NCBI RefSeq assembly: GCF_020697055.1
Contig: NZ_JAJFBP010000007.1
Span: 59,507 to 123,506, forward strand
From: Panacagrimonas sp.
GTDB lineage: Bacteria > Pseudomonadota > Gammaproteobacteria > Nevskiales > Nevskiaceae
Reading direction: 5' to 3'
Length of the DNA: 64,000 nucleotides
The notes under the pieces were generated by a model that did not search any database, was not told the DNA's origin, and saw only the letters and a list, made by a program, of their open reading frames with translations. Below, in pieces: positions 54,147 to 63,425 of this stretch. Position 1 is the first letter of the stretch. Every line of letters begins with the position of its first letter. Position numbers and translations under genes: made by a program.

Positions 54147-56726
54147 ATGTCGAAGCATGTGGACGTCATCATGGTGGGCGCCGGATTCTCGGGCCTGTAT
54201 GCAGTGCACAAGCTGCGCGACGAACTGGGACTCGAGGTCCTGGGCATCGACGCCGCTGGAGGTCCGGGCGGCACGTGGTGGTGGAACCGCTACCCGGGCG
54301 CGCGCTGCGACATCGAATCGGTCCATTACTCCTACTCCTTCTCCGACGAGATCCAGCGCGAGTGGCGCTGGTCCGAGCGCTACGCCGCGCAGCCCGAGAT
54401 CCTGCGCTATCTCGAGTTCGTCGCCGACAAGCTCGACGTGCGCAAGGCCTTCCTCTATTCGACCAAGGTCGAGTCGGTGGTGTGGAAGGAGGACGAGAAG
54501 CGCTGGCACGTGACGACCGATCAGGGCGACACGCACACCGCGCGCTTCGTCATCGCCGGCACGGGCAACGTCACGGTGCCCAAGTCGCGCTCCGAGTTTC
54601 CCGGCCTCGATCGTTTCAAGGGGCCGGTCTACGGCACCGCCCGCTGGCCGCATGAAGGCGTGGACTTCAGCGGCCTGCGCGTCGGCATCATCGGCACCGG
54701 CTCGACCGCCGTGCAGCTGATCCCCGAGATCGCGCGGCAGGCCAAGCACCTCACCGTGTTCCAGCGCACGCCGAACTACGCGGTGCCGGGCAACAACCAC
54801 GAGGTGCCGCCGGAACGCCAGAAGTGGAACGCCGAGAACTGGCGGCAGCTGCGCGCCAAGACGCGCGACCGCTTCATGGGCGTGCCGTACCAGAACCCCG
54901 AGCCGAGCGCGCTCGCGGTGAGCGCCGAGCAGCGCCGCGCGCGCTACGACGAGCTGTGGAACAAGGGCGGCTTCGAGTTCCTGGTGTCGAGCTACGGCGA
55001 TCTGCTCACCGACGAAAAGGCCAACGACACCGTGGCCGACTACGTGCGCGAGCGCATCCGTCAGCAGGTGAAGGATCCCGAGGTCGCCGAGATGCTGATT
55101 CCGACCGACCATCCCTACGCGACCAAGCGCCCGGTCATCGAGAACGACTACTTCACGACCTACAACCGCGACAACGTCACGCTCGTCGACATCCGTTCCA
55201 GGCCGATCGAGGAGATCACCGAGACCGGCATCCGCACCGGCGGCCGGGAATACGAGCTCGACGTCATCGTGCTTGCGGTCGGATTCGACGCGATCAGCGG
55301 CGCGCTGCTGAACATGGGCATCGTCGGCCGCGACGGCGTCAAGCTCACCGATCGCTGGGCGCAGGGCCCGCGCACCTACCTCGGCATCTCGAGCGCCGGA
55401 TTCCCGAATTTGTTCTACATCACCGGTCCGACAAGCGGCGTGGTGCTCTACAACAACCCGCTGGCGATCGAGGATCACGTCGATTTCGCGACGGCGGCGA
55501 TCAAGCACGTCGTCGACACCGGCGCCGACACGATCGAAGCCGACGAAGGCGCCGAGAAGGCGTGGCGCCGGCAGGTCGAAGGCATCCTCGAGACCACGCT
55601 CTTCCCGCGCGCCAACTCCTGGTACATGGGCGCCAATGTGCCAGGCAAGCCGCGCTCGGTGTTCATCTTCGTCGGCGGTGCGCCGCTGTATCGCGCGATG
55701 TGCTTCGAAGTCGTGGCGCGCGGCTACGCGGGATTTCGCCTCGGCGGCGCGCCGGCATCGTCGGTGCCGCCGCTGATCCAGGTGGACTCGAGCGTCGCGA
55801 TGGTAGTGGGCGCAATGCTGATGCAGGACGCCAAGCCGCTCGACCAGTGCACGCTCGAAGAGACGCGCGCCGCGGTCGAGAGCTTCAAGCAGATGCAGTT
55901 GCCGGCGCCGACGAACGTGCGTCGCATCGAGACGACCTATCCGGGACCCGCGGGTCCCCGGCCGGTGCACGTGCACGTGCCGGACGGCGCCGAGGGCCCG
56001 CTGCCGGTCGTTCTCTACTTCCACGGCGGCGGCTTCGTCGCCGGCAGCATCGAGATGTGCTCGGCGGCCTGCGCGCGCCTCGCAAACGACCTGCAGGCGA
56101 TCGTCGTGGCGCCGAGCTACCGGCTCGCGCCGGAGTCGCCGTTCCCCGCGGCGACCGACGACACCTACGCCGCGCTGTGCTGGGCGGCGTCCAGCATCGA
56201 GACGTTCGGCGGCGATCCCGAGCGGCTCGTCGTGATGGGCGAGAGCGCGGGCGGACTGCTCGCGGCCGTCGCCGCGCAACGCGCGCGCGACGAGAACGGC
56301 CCGGCGCTCGCCGCGCAGGTGCTGCTCTATCCGGCCATCGATGTCGAGGCGCAGACGCGCTCGCGCGTCGAGTACGCCGACGGGCCGATCCTGGGCATCG
56401 CAACGGCGCGCGCGATGCTGGCGACCTACCTGGGAGATCCCGCCAACGCCGCGTCGCCGCTGGCCTCACCGAATCGCGCGAAGTCGCTGGCCGGACTGTG
56501 TCCGGCGCTGGTGGTCAGCGCCGAGTGCGATCCGCTGCGCGACGAAGGCGAGGACTACGGCCGTGCGATGCAGGCCGCGGGCGTGTCGACCAAGGTCGTG
56601 CGACTTCCCGGCATGGTGCACGCCGCCTACAACATGTCGGCCTACGTGCCGCGCGTGGCGGAGTTCAACGAAACGGTCTCGGGTTTTCTGAAGCCGCTGC
56701 TGCGACGCACGCGCGAGACCGCCTGA
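54147..56726 (+). CDS. Baeyer-Villiger monooxygenase fused to alpha/beta hydrolase
   Basis: An 859-residue two-domain enzyme. Residues 1-545 are a type I Baeyer-Villiger monooxygenase: FAD site GAGFSGL (11-17), fingerprint GGTWWWNRYPGARCD (41-55), and NADPH site GTGSTA (173-178). The second fingerprint reads FKGPVYGTARWP at 157-168, with Gly163 where the family has His. Residues about 570-859 are an HSL-type hydrolase with HGGGF (626-630), Ser700 in GESAGG, Asp795 and His825. The pair could oxidise a ketone to an ester and hydrolyse it. An AGGAAGGAGA site precedes the ATG. Divergent from an AraC gene. Confidence 0.93.
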   Translation: MSKHVDVIMVGAGFSGLYAVHKLRDELGLEVLGIDAAGGPGGTWWWNRYPGARCDIESVHYSYSFSDEIQREWRWSERYAAQPEILRYLEFVADKLDVRKAFLYSTKVESVVWKEDEKRWHVTTDQGDTHTARFVIAGTGNVTVPKSRSEFPGLDRFKGPVYGTARWPHEGVDFSGLRVGIIGTGSTAVQLIPEIARQAKHLTVFQRTPNYAVPGNNHEVPPERQKWNAENWRQLRAKTRDRFMGVPYQNPEPSALAVSAEQRRARYDELWNKGGFEFLVSSYGDLLTDEKANDTVADYVRERIRQQVKDPEVAEMLIPTDHPYATKRPVIENDYFTTYNRDNVTLVDIRSRPIEEITETGIRTGGREYELDVIVLAVGFDAISGALLNMGIVGRDGVKLTDRWAQGPRTYLGISSAGFPNLFYITGPTSGVVLYNNPLAIEDHVDFATAAIKHVVDTGADTIEADEGAEKAWRRQVEGILETTLFPRANSWYMGANVPGKPRSVFIFVGGAPLYRAMCFEVVARGYAGFRLGGAPASSVPPLIQVDSSVAMVVGAMLMQDAKPLDQCTLEETRAAVESFKQMQLPAPTNVRRIETTYPGPAGPRPVHVHVPDGAEGPLPVVLYFHGGGFVAGSIEMCSAACARLANDLQAIVVAPSYRLAPESPFPAATDDTYAALCWAASSIETFGGDPERLVVMGESAGGLLAAVAAQRARDENGPALAAQVLLYPAIDVEAQTRSRVEYADGPILGIATARAMLATYLGDPANAASPLASPNRAKSLAGLCPALVVSAECDPLRDEGEDYGRAMQAAGVSTKVVRLPGMVHAAYNMSAYVPRVAEFNETVSGFLKPLLRRTRETA

Positions 56727-56738
56727 GGCGGCCGTCGT

Positions 56739-57530
56739 TCAGTCCCGAAAGTCGGGCGTGCGCTTGGCCATGCCGGCGGCCACGGCCTCCGCGTGATGGG
56801 CGCCTCTGAGCAGCGCGAGCTGCTCGGAGGCCTCCGCTTTGAGGATGCGCGTGTCGAGCTCCTCGTTGCACAGGCGCATCAGCCGCTTGGCGGCGCGCAC
56901 CGCGCTGGGGCTGCGTGCGGCGATCTCGCGCGCCATCTCGAGCGCGGACTTCACCGGGTCGTCGGCCACGCGCGTTGCGATGCCCAGCGTCACCGCCTCG
57001 CGGCCATCGAACACGCGCGCGGTGTAGAGCAGGTCCGCGAGCACGTCGGGACGCAGCGCCGGCTTGAGCAGGGCCATGCCGCCCATGTCGGGGATCAATC
57101 CCCACTTGAGCTCCATCAGCGACAGCTTGGTGTCGGGATGCACGATCCGGATGTCGGTCGCGAGCGGCAGCTGGAAGCCGCCGCCGAAGGCGAATCCGTG
57201 GATCGCCGCGATCACCGGCACCGGCGCGTCGCGCCACTGCAGCACCGCGTACTGCGGCAGGTTGGCGGCGCCGCGGATCGGCGTCTCGATGTCGATGGGG
57301 AATTTACCGCCCGGTTCGATCGCCAGCGAGGTCGTGTCGATGCCCGAGCAGAACCCGCGGCCTTCGCCCGAGAGCACGATCGCGCGCAGGCCGGGCAGCG
57401 CGGCGACGCGATCGCCCGTCGCCACCAGATCCTGCAGCAGCGTCAGGTCGATGGCATTGAGGCGCTCGGGACGCACCAGTCGAACGTGGGCGACGTGATC
57501 GTGGAAGTCGACGGCGACGCGAGTGTCCAT
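56739..57530 (-). CDS. Enoyl-CoA hydratase/isomerase (crotonase) family protein
   Basis: A 263-residue crotonase-fold enzyme acting on acyl-CoA. The oxyanion loops are GFCSGID and HGFAFGGGFQLPLATDIR, and the first catalytic Glu position is in LSLMELKWGLIPDMGG. A C-terminal trimerisation helix follows. The exact reaction (hydration, isomerisation or cleavage) is not deducible. It converges with the monooxygenase fusion, with 12 bp between stops. The ATG at 57530 gives MDTRVAVDFHDH, the family start; the long open frame beyond it is shadow of the glycosidase gene. Confidence 0.9.
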   Translation of the reverse strand: MDTRVAVDFHDHVAHVRLVRPERLNAIDLTLLQDLVATGDRVAALPGLRAIVLSGEGRGFCSGIDTTSLAIEPGGKFPIDIETPIRGAANLPQYAVLQWRDAPVPVIAAIHGFAFGGGFQLPLATDIRIVHPDTKLSLMELKWGLIPDMGGMALLKPALRPDVLADLLYTARVFDGREAVTLGIATRVADDPVKSALEMAREIAARSPSAVRAAKRLMRLCNEELDTRILKAEASEQLALLRGAHHAEAVAAGMAKRTPDFRD

Positions 57531-57580
57531 GGGGCAGGGCGAAGGGGAACGGTGGGGCGATTCTCGCATCGAACGGATCG

Positions 57581-59854
57581 CTAGCTCGCGCCGGCCGGCC
57601 CGAGCAGTTCGAACGTGGCGGCTTTGCCGGCCGTGGCCGACGGCGCGATCCACGCGTCGAACGCGCCCGGCTCGGACACGAACCGCATCTGCTCGTCGTG
57701 GAAGCCGAGCTCCGCGCGCGACAACGTGAACGTCACGCGCGCCGACTCGCCCGGCGCCAGGCGCAGCTTGCGGATGCCCTTGAGCTCGCGCACCGGGCGC
57801 GTGAGGCTCGCGACGCGGTCGCGAACGTAGAGCTGCGCGGTCTCCTCGGCTTCGCGCCTGCCGGTGTTGGTGATCGTCGCGGCCAGCGTGATCGTTCCGT
57901 CCCAGGGCAGCGTGCCGGGACCCACCTCGACGTCGCCGTAGCGGAACGACGCGTACGTCAGCCCGTGCCCGAACGGATACAGCGCGTCGTGGCTGACGTA
58001 GCGATAGCGCGCCTTCCAATACGGATCCTTCGCGGTGGTCTGCGGGCGCCCGGTGCTGCGATGGCCGTAGAAGAACGGCTGCTGGCCGGACGATTGCGGA
58101 AAGCTCACCGGCAGGCGGCCTGAAGGCGAGACCTCGCCGAACAGCACGTCGGCGATCGCATTGCCGGTCTGCGTGCCGAGGAACCACGTGACCACCAGCG
58201 CCGCGGCGTCGCGCACCGCGCCTTCGAGCGCCAGCGCGCGACCATTGCGCAGCAGCACCACCACCGGCGTGCCGGCGGCCACGACCGCTTCGGCGAGTTT
58301 CTGCTGCTCGATCGGCAGCAGGATGTCGGTCTGCGACGCGGCCTCGCCCGACATGTCCTGCGTCTCTCCCAGCGCGAGCAGCACGACGTCGGCGTCGCGC
58401 GCGGCGGCCACCGCGTCCTCGATCCCGCCGCGGATCGTGCGCTCGGGATCGCAGCCCTTGACCACCGTGAGCGTGGCGCGCCCGCCCATCGCGTTGCGCA
58501 GGCCCTGCTCGAGGCTCACCGCGTCCTTCATGTCCGAGAACGGCGCCCACGGACCGGCGAGGTTGGCGGTATCGGCGCCGAAAGGCCCGATGAGCGCGAT
58601 CTTCTGGCCGGTCTTGCGCAGCGGCAGCACGCCGCGGTCGTTCTTCAGCAGCACGATCGATGCGCGGGCGCTCTCGCGTGCAAGGTCCAGCGTCGCCGGC
58701 GTGCGCGTGTCGCGCCGCTGCGCCGCCGGATCGAGCGATCGATACGGATCGTCGAACAGGCCCAGCCGCTTCTTGGTGCGCAGCACACGCCGCACCGCTT
58801 CGTCGACGACGGCCAGCGGGACTTCGCCGCCGGCCACCAGCGACGGCAGGTGCTGGTTGTAGAGATCGCTCTGCATGCTGATGTCGACGCCCGCCAGGAT
58901 CGACAGGCGCGCGGCATCGCGCTCGTTGCGCGCCACGCCGTGCATCACCAGTTCGCGATCGGCGGTGTAGTCGGACACCACCATGCCGCGGAACCTCCAC
59001 TGCTCGCGCAGCAGGCCGGTCATCAGCCGGTGGTGCGCCATCATCGGCACGCCGTTGAGATCGTTGAACGCGGCCATCGTCGACAACGCACCCGCATCGA
59101 ACGCGGCCTTGAACGGCGGCAGATACACCTCGTGCAGCGTCTGTTCCGACATCTCGGCGCTGTTGTATTCCATGCCTCCGAGCGCGCCGCCGTAGCCGAC
59201 GAAGTGCTTCGGGCAGGCGAGCAGGCTGTCGGCGTCGGACAGCTTGCGGCCCTGGAAGCCGCGCACGCGCGCGGCCGCGAACAGCGCGCCGAGATAGGGA
59301 TCCTCGCCGGCGCCCTCGGCCACGCGGCCCCAGCGCTGGTCGCGGCCGATGTCCACCATCGGCGCGAACGTCCAGTGAATGCCGGCGGCCGTGGATTCGA
59401 CGGCCGCGGCGCGGGCGGTGCGCTCGGCCAGCGCCGGATCGAAGCTCGCCGCCTCGCCGAGCGGGATCGGGAACACGGTTGCGAGTCCGTGCAGCACGTC
59501 CGCGCCGAAGATCAGCGGGATCTTCAACCGCGATTGCTCCACCGCGATGCGCTGCAGCGCACGTCCGTCGGCGGCGCCGACGCCGTTGAACAGGCCCATC
59601 AGGCGGCCTTCGCGGATGCGCTGTGCCAGGCCCGAGTCGACCATCGAGGGTCCGGCGTCTGGATTGATCCGGCGCGACGCCAGGCGCAGCGGATCGGCGA
59701 ACAGGCTGAGCTGGCCGGCCTTCTCCTCGATCGTCATGCGCGCGATCAGTGCCTCGAGATCGGCGTCGTCGCCCGCGGCGGTCGCGCTACGGGTGATCGC
59801 GAGCAGCGCCAGCGACGAGGCGCTCGCGAGCAGGAAGCGGCGACGCGTCGTCAC
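57581..59854 (-). CDS. GH3 family beta-glycosidase, Tat-exported
   Basis: A 757-residue glycoside hydrolase resembling BglX. The start is a GTG at 59854 overlapping the transporter's TGA (GTGA). VTTRRRFLLASASSLAL is a twin-arginine signal. The GH3 N domain (about 30-330) has IPLIFGADVLHG, ACPKHFVGYG, and VVSDYTADREL, whose Asp is the nucleophile. The C domain (about 385-610) carries IALIGPFGADTANLAGPW. A fibronectin-III-like domain ends the chain. It would release glucose or another sugar from short oligosaccharides in the periplasm. Confidence 0.92.
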   Translation of the reverse strand: MTTRRRFLLASASSLALLAITRSATAAGDDADLEALIARMTIEEKAGQLSLFADPLRLASRRINPDAGPSMVDSGLAQRIREGRLMGLFNGVGAADGRALQRIAVEQSRLKIPLIFGADVLHGLATVFPIPLGEAASFDPALAERTARAAAVESTAAGIHWTFAPMVDIGRDQRWGRVAEGAGEDPYLGALFAAARVRGFQGRKLSDADSLLACPKHFVGYGGALGGMEYNSAEMSEQTLHEVYLPPFKAAFDAGALSTMAAFNDLNGVPMMAHHRLMTGLLREQWRFRGMVVSDYTADRELVMHGVARNERDAARLSILAGVDISMQSDLYNQHLPSLVAGGEVPLAVVDEAVRRVLRTKKRLGLFDDPYRSLDPAAQRRDTRTPATLDLARESARASIVLLKNDRGVLPLRKTGQKIALIGPFGADTANLAGPWAPFSDMKDAVSLEQGLRNAMGGRATLTVVKGCDPERTIRGGIEDAVAAARDADVVLLALGETQDMSGEAASQTDILLPIEQQKLAEAVVAAGTPVVVLLRNGRALALEGAVRDAAALVVTWFLGTQTGNAIADVLFGEVSPSGRLPVSFPQSSGQQPFFYGHRSTGRPQTTAKDPYWKARYRYVSHDALYPFGHGLTYASFRYGDVEVGPGTLPWDGTITLAATITNTGRREAEETAQLYVRDRVASLTRPVRELKGIRKLRLAPGESARVTFTLSRAELGFHDEQMRFVSEPGAFDAWIAPSATAGKAATFELLGPAGAS

Positions 59855-61155
59855 GATGCGGCGGTGTGGCCGCGATCGAGCACGCCGCGGCGCGTGAGCA
59901 CCGCGAAGGCCGCGATGCCGAGATAGCAGATCGCCGGCACCAGCAGCGACGACGACAGGCCGAACCGGTCCGCGGCCGCGCCGGTGACCACGGGAATCAC
60001 GGCGCCTCCGACGATGGCCAGGCACAGCAGCGCCGAGCCCTGCGGCGTCTCGTCGCCGAGCTTCTCGATGCCGAGCGAAAAGATCGTCGGGAACATGATC
60101 GAGTTGAACAGGCCGATGGCGATGATCGTCGCCGCCGCGAAGTGGCCCACGGAGAAGCTCGATGCCGTCGCGAGCGTCGCGGCGACCAGCGCGCACATCG
60201 CCAGCAGGCTCGAGGCCTGGACGCGGCGCATCAGCATCGAGCCGACGAAGCGCCCGACCATCGCGCCGCCCCAATACAGCGACACCAGGCGCCCGGCGCG
60301 CTCGGCGGTTTCGCCCAGCGTTCCCGGCAGCATCAGGTAGTTCACCAGCACGCTGCCGATCGCGACCTCCGCGCCCACGTACAGAAAGATCGACAGCGTC
60401 GCCAATGCCAGCCGCGGATGGCGCAGCGGCGCGAACACCGCGCGACCGCTGACCTGCTGCGGCACCGGCGGCATCCCGCGCTGGCGGCGCAGCAGCCAGA
60501 ACGCCATCGCGAACAGGCCGAGCACCGTCGCGATGCCCAGGAACGGCGCGCGCACGACGTCGGCTTCCTGCACGCGCAGCGCGGCCAGCGCTTCGGGCGA
60601 CAACGACGACGGATCGCCCGGCAGCTCGACCCCGCCGGCCAGGATGAACGCCGCGCCGAGCCACGGGCCGATCGTCGTGCCCAGCGAGTTGAACGCCTGC
60701 GCCAGGTTCAGTCGCACGTGCGAGCGGCGCTTGTCGCCCAGGTTGGCGATCAGCGGATTGGCCGCGACCTGCAGCAGCGTGATGCCGCTGGCGAGCACGA
60801 ACAACGCGAGCAGGAACACCGGGTAGAGCCCCATGCTCGCGGCCGGCGTGAACAGCAGGCAGCCCGCCGCCGTCACCGCGAGCCCCGCCACGATCGAATG
60901 CAGGTAGCCGATGCGCGCCAGCAGCAGGCCGGCAGGAATCGAGACGACGAGGTAGGCCAGGAAGAACGCGAACTGCGACAGCATCGCTTCGGCATAGCTC
61001 AGCGAGAACAGGCCCTTGAGCTTGGGCACGAGGCTGTCGACCAGCACCGTGCAGAAGCCCCACGCGAAGAACAGGCCGACGATCATCGCGGTGACGCCGG
61101 GGCGGGGTCCGACGTCGACGCCATCGCTCGGATTCGAACCAGTTGCGACTTGCAT
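59851..61155 (-). CDS. Sugar MFS transporter (FucP/GluP type)
   Basis: A 434-residue sugar:H+ symporter with 12 helices. FFAWGFCTVLVDSLVPKLKGLFSLSYAEAML in helix 1, the loop after helix 2 (PAGLLLARIGY), and LLQVAANPLIANLGDKRRSHVRLNLAQAFNSLGTTIGPWLG in helix 4-5 are diagnostic of the FucP family (fucose, glucose, galactose, N-acetylglucosamine). It is translationally coupled to the GH3 gene, so it should import the sugar released there. The start MQVATGS at 61155 is preferred; a second ATG at 61179 is possible. Confidence 0.92.
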   Translation of the reverse strand: MQVATGSNPSDGVDVGPRPGVTAMIVGLFFAWGFCTVLVDSLVPKLKGLFSLSYAEAMLSQFAFFLAYLVVSIPAGLLLARIGYLHSIVAGLAVTAAGCLLFTPAASMGLYPVFLLALFVLASGITLLQVAANPLIANLGDKRRSHVRLNLAQAFNSLGTTIGPWLGAAFILAGGVELPGDPSSLSPEALAALRVQEADVVRAPFLGIATVLGLFAMAFWLLRRQRGMPPVPQQVSGRAVFAPLRHPRLALATLSIFLYVGAEVAIGSVLVNYLMLPGTLGETAERAGRLVSLYWGGAMVGRFVGSMLMRRVQASSLLAMCALVAATLATASSFSVGHFAAATIIAIGLFNSIMFPTIFSLGIEKLGDETPQGSALLCLAIVGGAVIPVVTGAAADRFGLSSSLLVPAICYLGIAAFAVLTRRGVLDRGHTAAS

Positions 61156-61239
61156 GGAAGGTCTACGCCTGGCGGGCACGGGAGCCGGGATTGTAGGGGC
61201 GCGATAATCGGGTCGTCCGTTGCTTTCACACCCAGACCG

Positions 61240-62172
61240 ATGACGTCACTAGACGAGCTGAACACGCGCTTCGCGATCCACGGCCACGCGCGCTTCGACC
61301 AGGTCGCGCCCGGAATGATCGTCCTGCAGCTCGCGAGCGTCGCGTCCGACGCGACGATCCACCTGCAGGGCGCGCACGTCACGCACTGGGCGCCGCGCGG
61401 CGCGGATCCGGTGCTGTTCCTGTCGCCCAAGGCGCTGTTCGCACCGGGCAAGGCGATCCGCGGCGGCGTGCCGCTGCTGTTTCCCTGGTTCGGTCCGCGC
61501 TGGGACGCGGCGACGTTCGACGCGGCGCACGGCACGAACTCGCCGGCGCACGGTTTCGCGCGCACCGCGGTCTGGACGGTGGACGCGGTCACGCGACACG
61601 ACGACGGCTCGTTGAGCGCGGTGTTCTCGCTGGCCCCGGACGCGGTATCGCGCGCGTTGGGCTACGACCATTTCGCCGCGCGCCTGACGTGCCGGATCGG
61701 CCGCACGCTGCACGTGGGCCTGGAGGTCGACAACCGCGGCGACGTGCCGATGACCTACGAGGACGGCCTGCACACCTACTTCGCGGTCGCCGATCTGGCG
61801 CCGGTGCGGCTCGAAGGCCTGCACGGCGCCACCTACCTGGACAAGCGCGACGGCTCGCGCCGCAAGGTCGACGACGAGCGCCGCTTTGCCTTCACGCGCG
61901 ACGTCGATCGCACCTACGTGAACACCGACGCGACGGTCGCGATCCACGACCCGGCGAACCGTCGCACGATTTATCTCGACAAGCACGGTTCGAACACGAC
62001 GGTGGTCTGGAACCCGGCGCCGCTGCTGACGCCGAATTTCGCCGACCTGGCCGACGACAGCTGGCGGCGGTTCGTCTGCGTGGAGACGGTCAACTCCAAC
62101 GACAACCGCCTGCAGCTGGCGCCGGGCCGCTCGCACACGACGGCGATGACGGTGCGGGTCGAAGCGGGCTAG
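61240..62172 (+). CDS. D-hexose-6-phosphate mutarotase-like aldose 1-epimerase
   Basis: A 310-residue galactose mutarotase-fold protein of the YeaD group. Features are GAHVTHWAPRGADPVLFLS, GGVPLLFPWFGPR, PAHGFARTAVW, and YEDGLHTYFAV, which carry the catalytic His residues, with Glu in VCVETVN as base. It would interconvert alpha and beta anomers of a hexose (6-phosphate). Start ATG at 61240. It is divergent from the sugar transporter gene across 84 bp, so the three sugar genes probably share control. Confidence 0.9.
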   Translation: MTSLDELNTRFAIHGHARFDQVAPGMIVLQLASVASDATIHLQGAHVTHWAPRGADPVLFLSPKALFAPGKAIRGGVPLLFPWFGPRWDAATFDAAHGTNSPAHGFARTAVWTVDAVTRHDDGSLSAVFSLAPDAVSRALGYDHFAARLTCRIGRTLHVGLEVDNRGDVPMTYEDGLHTYFAVADLAPVRLEGLHGATYLDKRDGSRRKVDDERRFAFTRDVDRTYVNTDATVAIHDPANRRTIYLDKHGSNTTVVWNPAPLLTPNFADLADDSWRRFVCVETVNSNDNRLQLAPGRSHTTAMTVRVEAG

Positions 62173-62240
62173 GGCGATCGTGCGGCGCGTTCGCAACACG
62201 CAGTAGGTTCGATCGGAAAACCGGCCGGAGACGCAGCGAG

Positions 62241-63425
62241 ATGGCGCGTACGAGAAGCAGGAGCACCGTCGCGATCGCGGCGGCCTACGAGATGCGGCCC
62301 GGCCGATATCCGCAGCACGACAAGCTCGCGCTGCAGGAAGCGGTCGTCGCCGCGTTCCTGCGCGCATGCCCGGTGCCGCGCGATGTCGTCGACGGATTGC
62401 TGGTGACACCTGCCGGAATGGCCGATGGACGGAGCGTCGACGTCTTCAGCCACGAGCGGCTGATCGACGCGCTGGGGTTCTCGCCGCGCTTCTCGGAGAC
62501 GCTCAATGCCGGCGGTTCGAGCTACTGCCTGATGGTGGCGCGCGCCGCGACCGCGATCGCCGCGGGCCAGGCCAATGCGGTGCTGTGCGTGGGCGGCGGC
62601 AAGTTCCCGGTGGTCGGCGCGGGCGGCGGGGATGCGATGGCCCGGCTCACCTCGCATCCGGATTTCGAATATCCCTACGGCGCGTTCATTCCGGCGATGT
62701 ACGCATTGGTGGCGACGCGCCACATGCACGAGCGCGGCACGCGGCGCGAGGCGCTGGCGCAGGTCGCCGTCACCAGCCGCGACTGGGCGCTGCGGCATCC
62801 GGATGCGCTGATGCGCGACAAGGGCGCGATCACGATCGAGGACGTGCTGCGCTCGCGTCCCATCGCCTCGCCGTTCAACCTGCTCGACTGCTCGGTGCCG
62901 TGCGAAGGCGGCGGCGTGGTCCTGGTGACGCGCGCGGAACTGGCCAGGGAGCTGTGTGCGCAGCCGGCGTACGTGCTGGGTTTCGGCGAGTTCCACGACC
63001 ACGGCGTGGTGGCGCATGCCGCGGACTTCTGCACGATGGGCGTCGACGTCTCGGCGCGCGCGGCCTTCGCGATGGCCGGACTCGCTCCGGCCGACGTCGA
63101 CGTGGCGCAGCTCTACGATGCGTTCTCCATCAACCCGATCCTGCTGCTGGAGGAAACCGGCCTGGTCGAGCGCGGCAGGGGCGGCACGTTCTATCTCGAC
63201 GGACACGCCGCCAAGGGCGGGAATCTTCCGGTCAACACGTACGGCGGCCTGATGTCGTTCGGCCACACCGGCGATGCCTCCGGCATGTCGATGCTGGTCG
63301 AAGGCGCGCTGCAGGTGATGGGCCGTGCGCAGGACCGTCAGGTCGACGCGGACATCGCGCTGGTGCACGCGTACGGCGGGATGATGGCCGACCACTGCAC
63401 GCTGCTGCTCGGGAGGAACCCGTGA
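62241..63425 (+). CDS. Thiolase-like (SCP2-type) protein
   Basis: A 394-residue thiolase-fold protein. At the usual nucleophile site it reads LNAGGSSYC: Ser93 stands where Cys is expected in active thiolases, with a Cys three residues on. Other thiolase positions remain: LYDAFSINPI, and GLMSFGHTGDASGM with the conserved His. Proteins of this type occur with DUF35 partners and act in steroid or acyl-CoA side-chain breakdown in actinobacteria and others. It overlaps the DUF35 gene in GTGA. The ATG at 62241 follows GCAGCGAG. Confidence 0.87.
   Translation: MARTRSRSTVAIAAAYEMRPGRYPQHDKLALQEAVVAAFLRACPVPRDVVDGLLVTPAGMADGRSVDVFSHERLIDALGFSPRFSETLNAGGSSYCLMVARAATAIAAGQANAVLCVGGGKFPVVGAGGGDAMARLTSHPDFEYPYGAFIPAMYALVATRHMHERGTRREALAQVAVTSRDWALRHPDALMRDKGAITIEDVLRSRPIASPFNLLDCSVPCEGGGVVLVTRAELARELCAQPAYVLGFGEFHDHGVVAHAADFCTMGVDVSARAAFAMAGLAPADVDVAQLYDAFSINPILLLEETGLVERGRGGTFYLDGHAAKGGNLPVNTYGGLMSFGHTGDASGMSMLVEGALQVMGRAQDRQVDADIALVHAYGGMMADHCTLLLGRNP

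Noticed and set aside
59855..61063. Open frame extending the GH3 protein N-terminally through the transporter gene
   Set aside because: Low-complexity Arg/Gly/Ala product out of frame with the clear FucP-type transporter; the Tat signal begins at the GTG at 59854.
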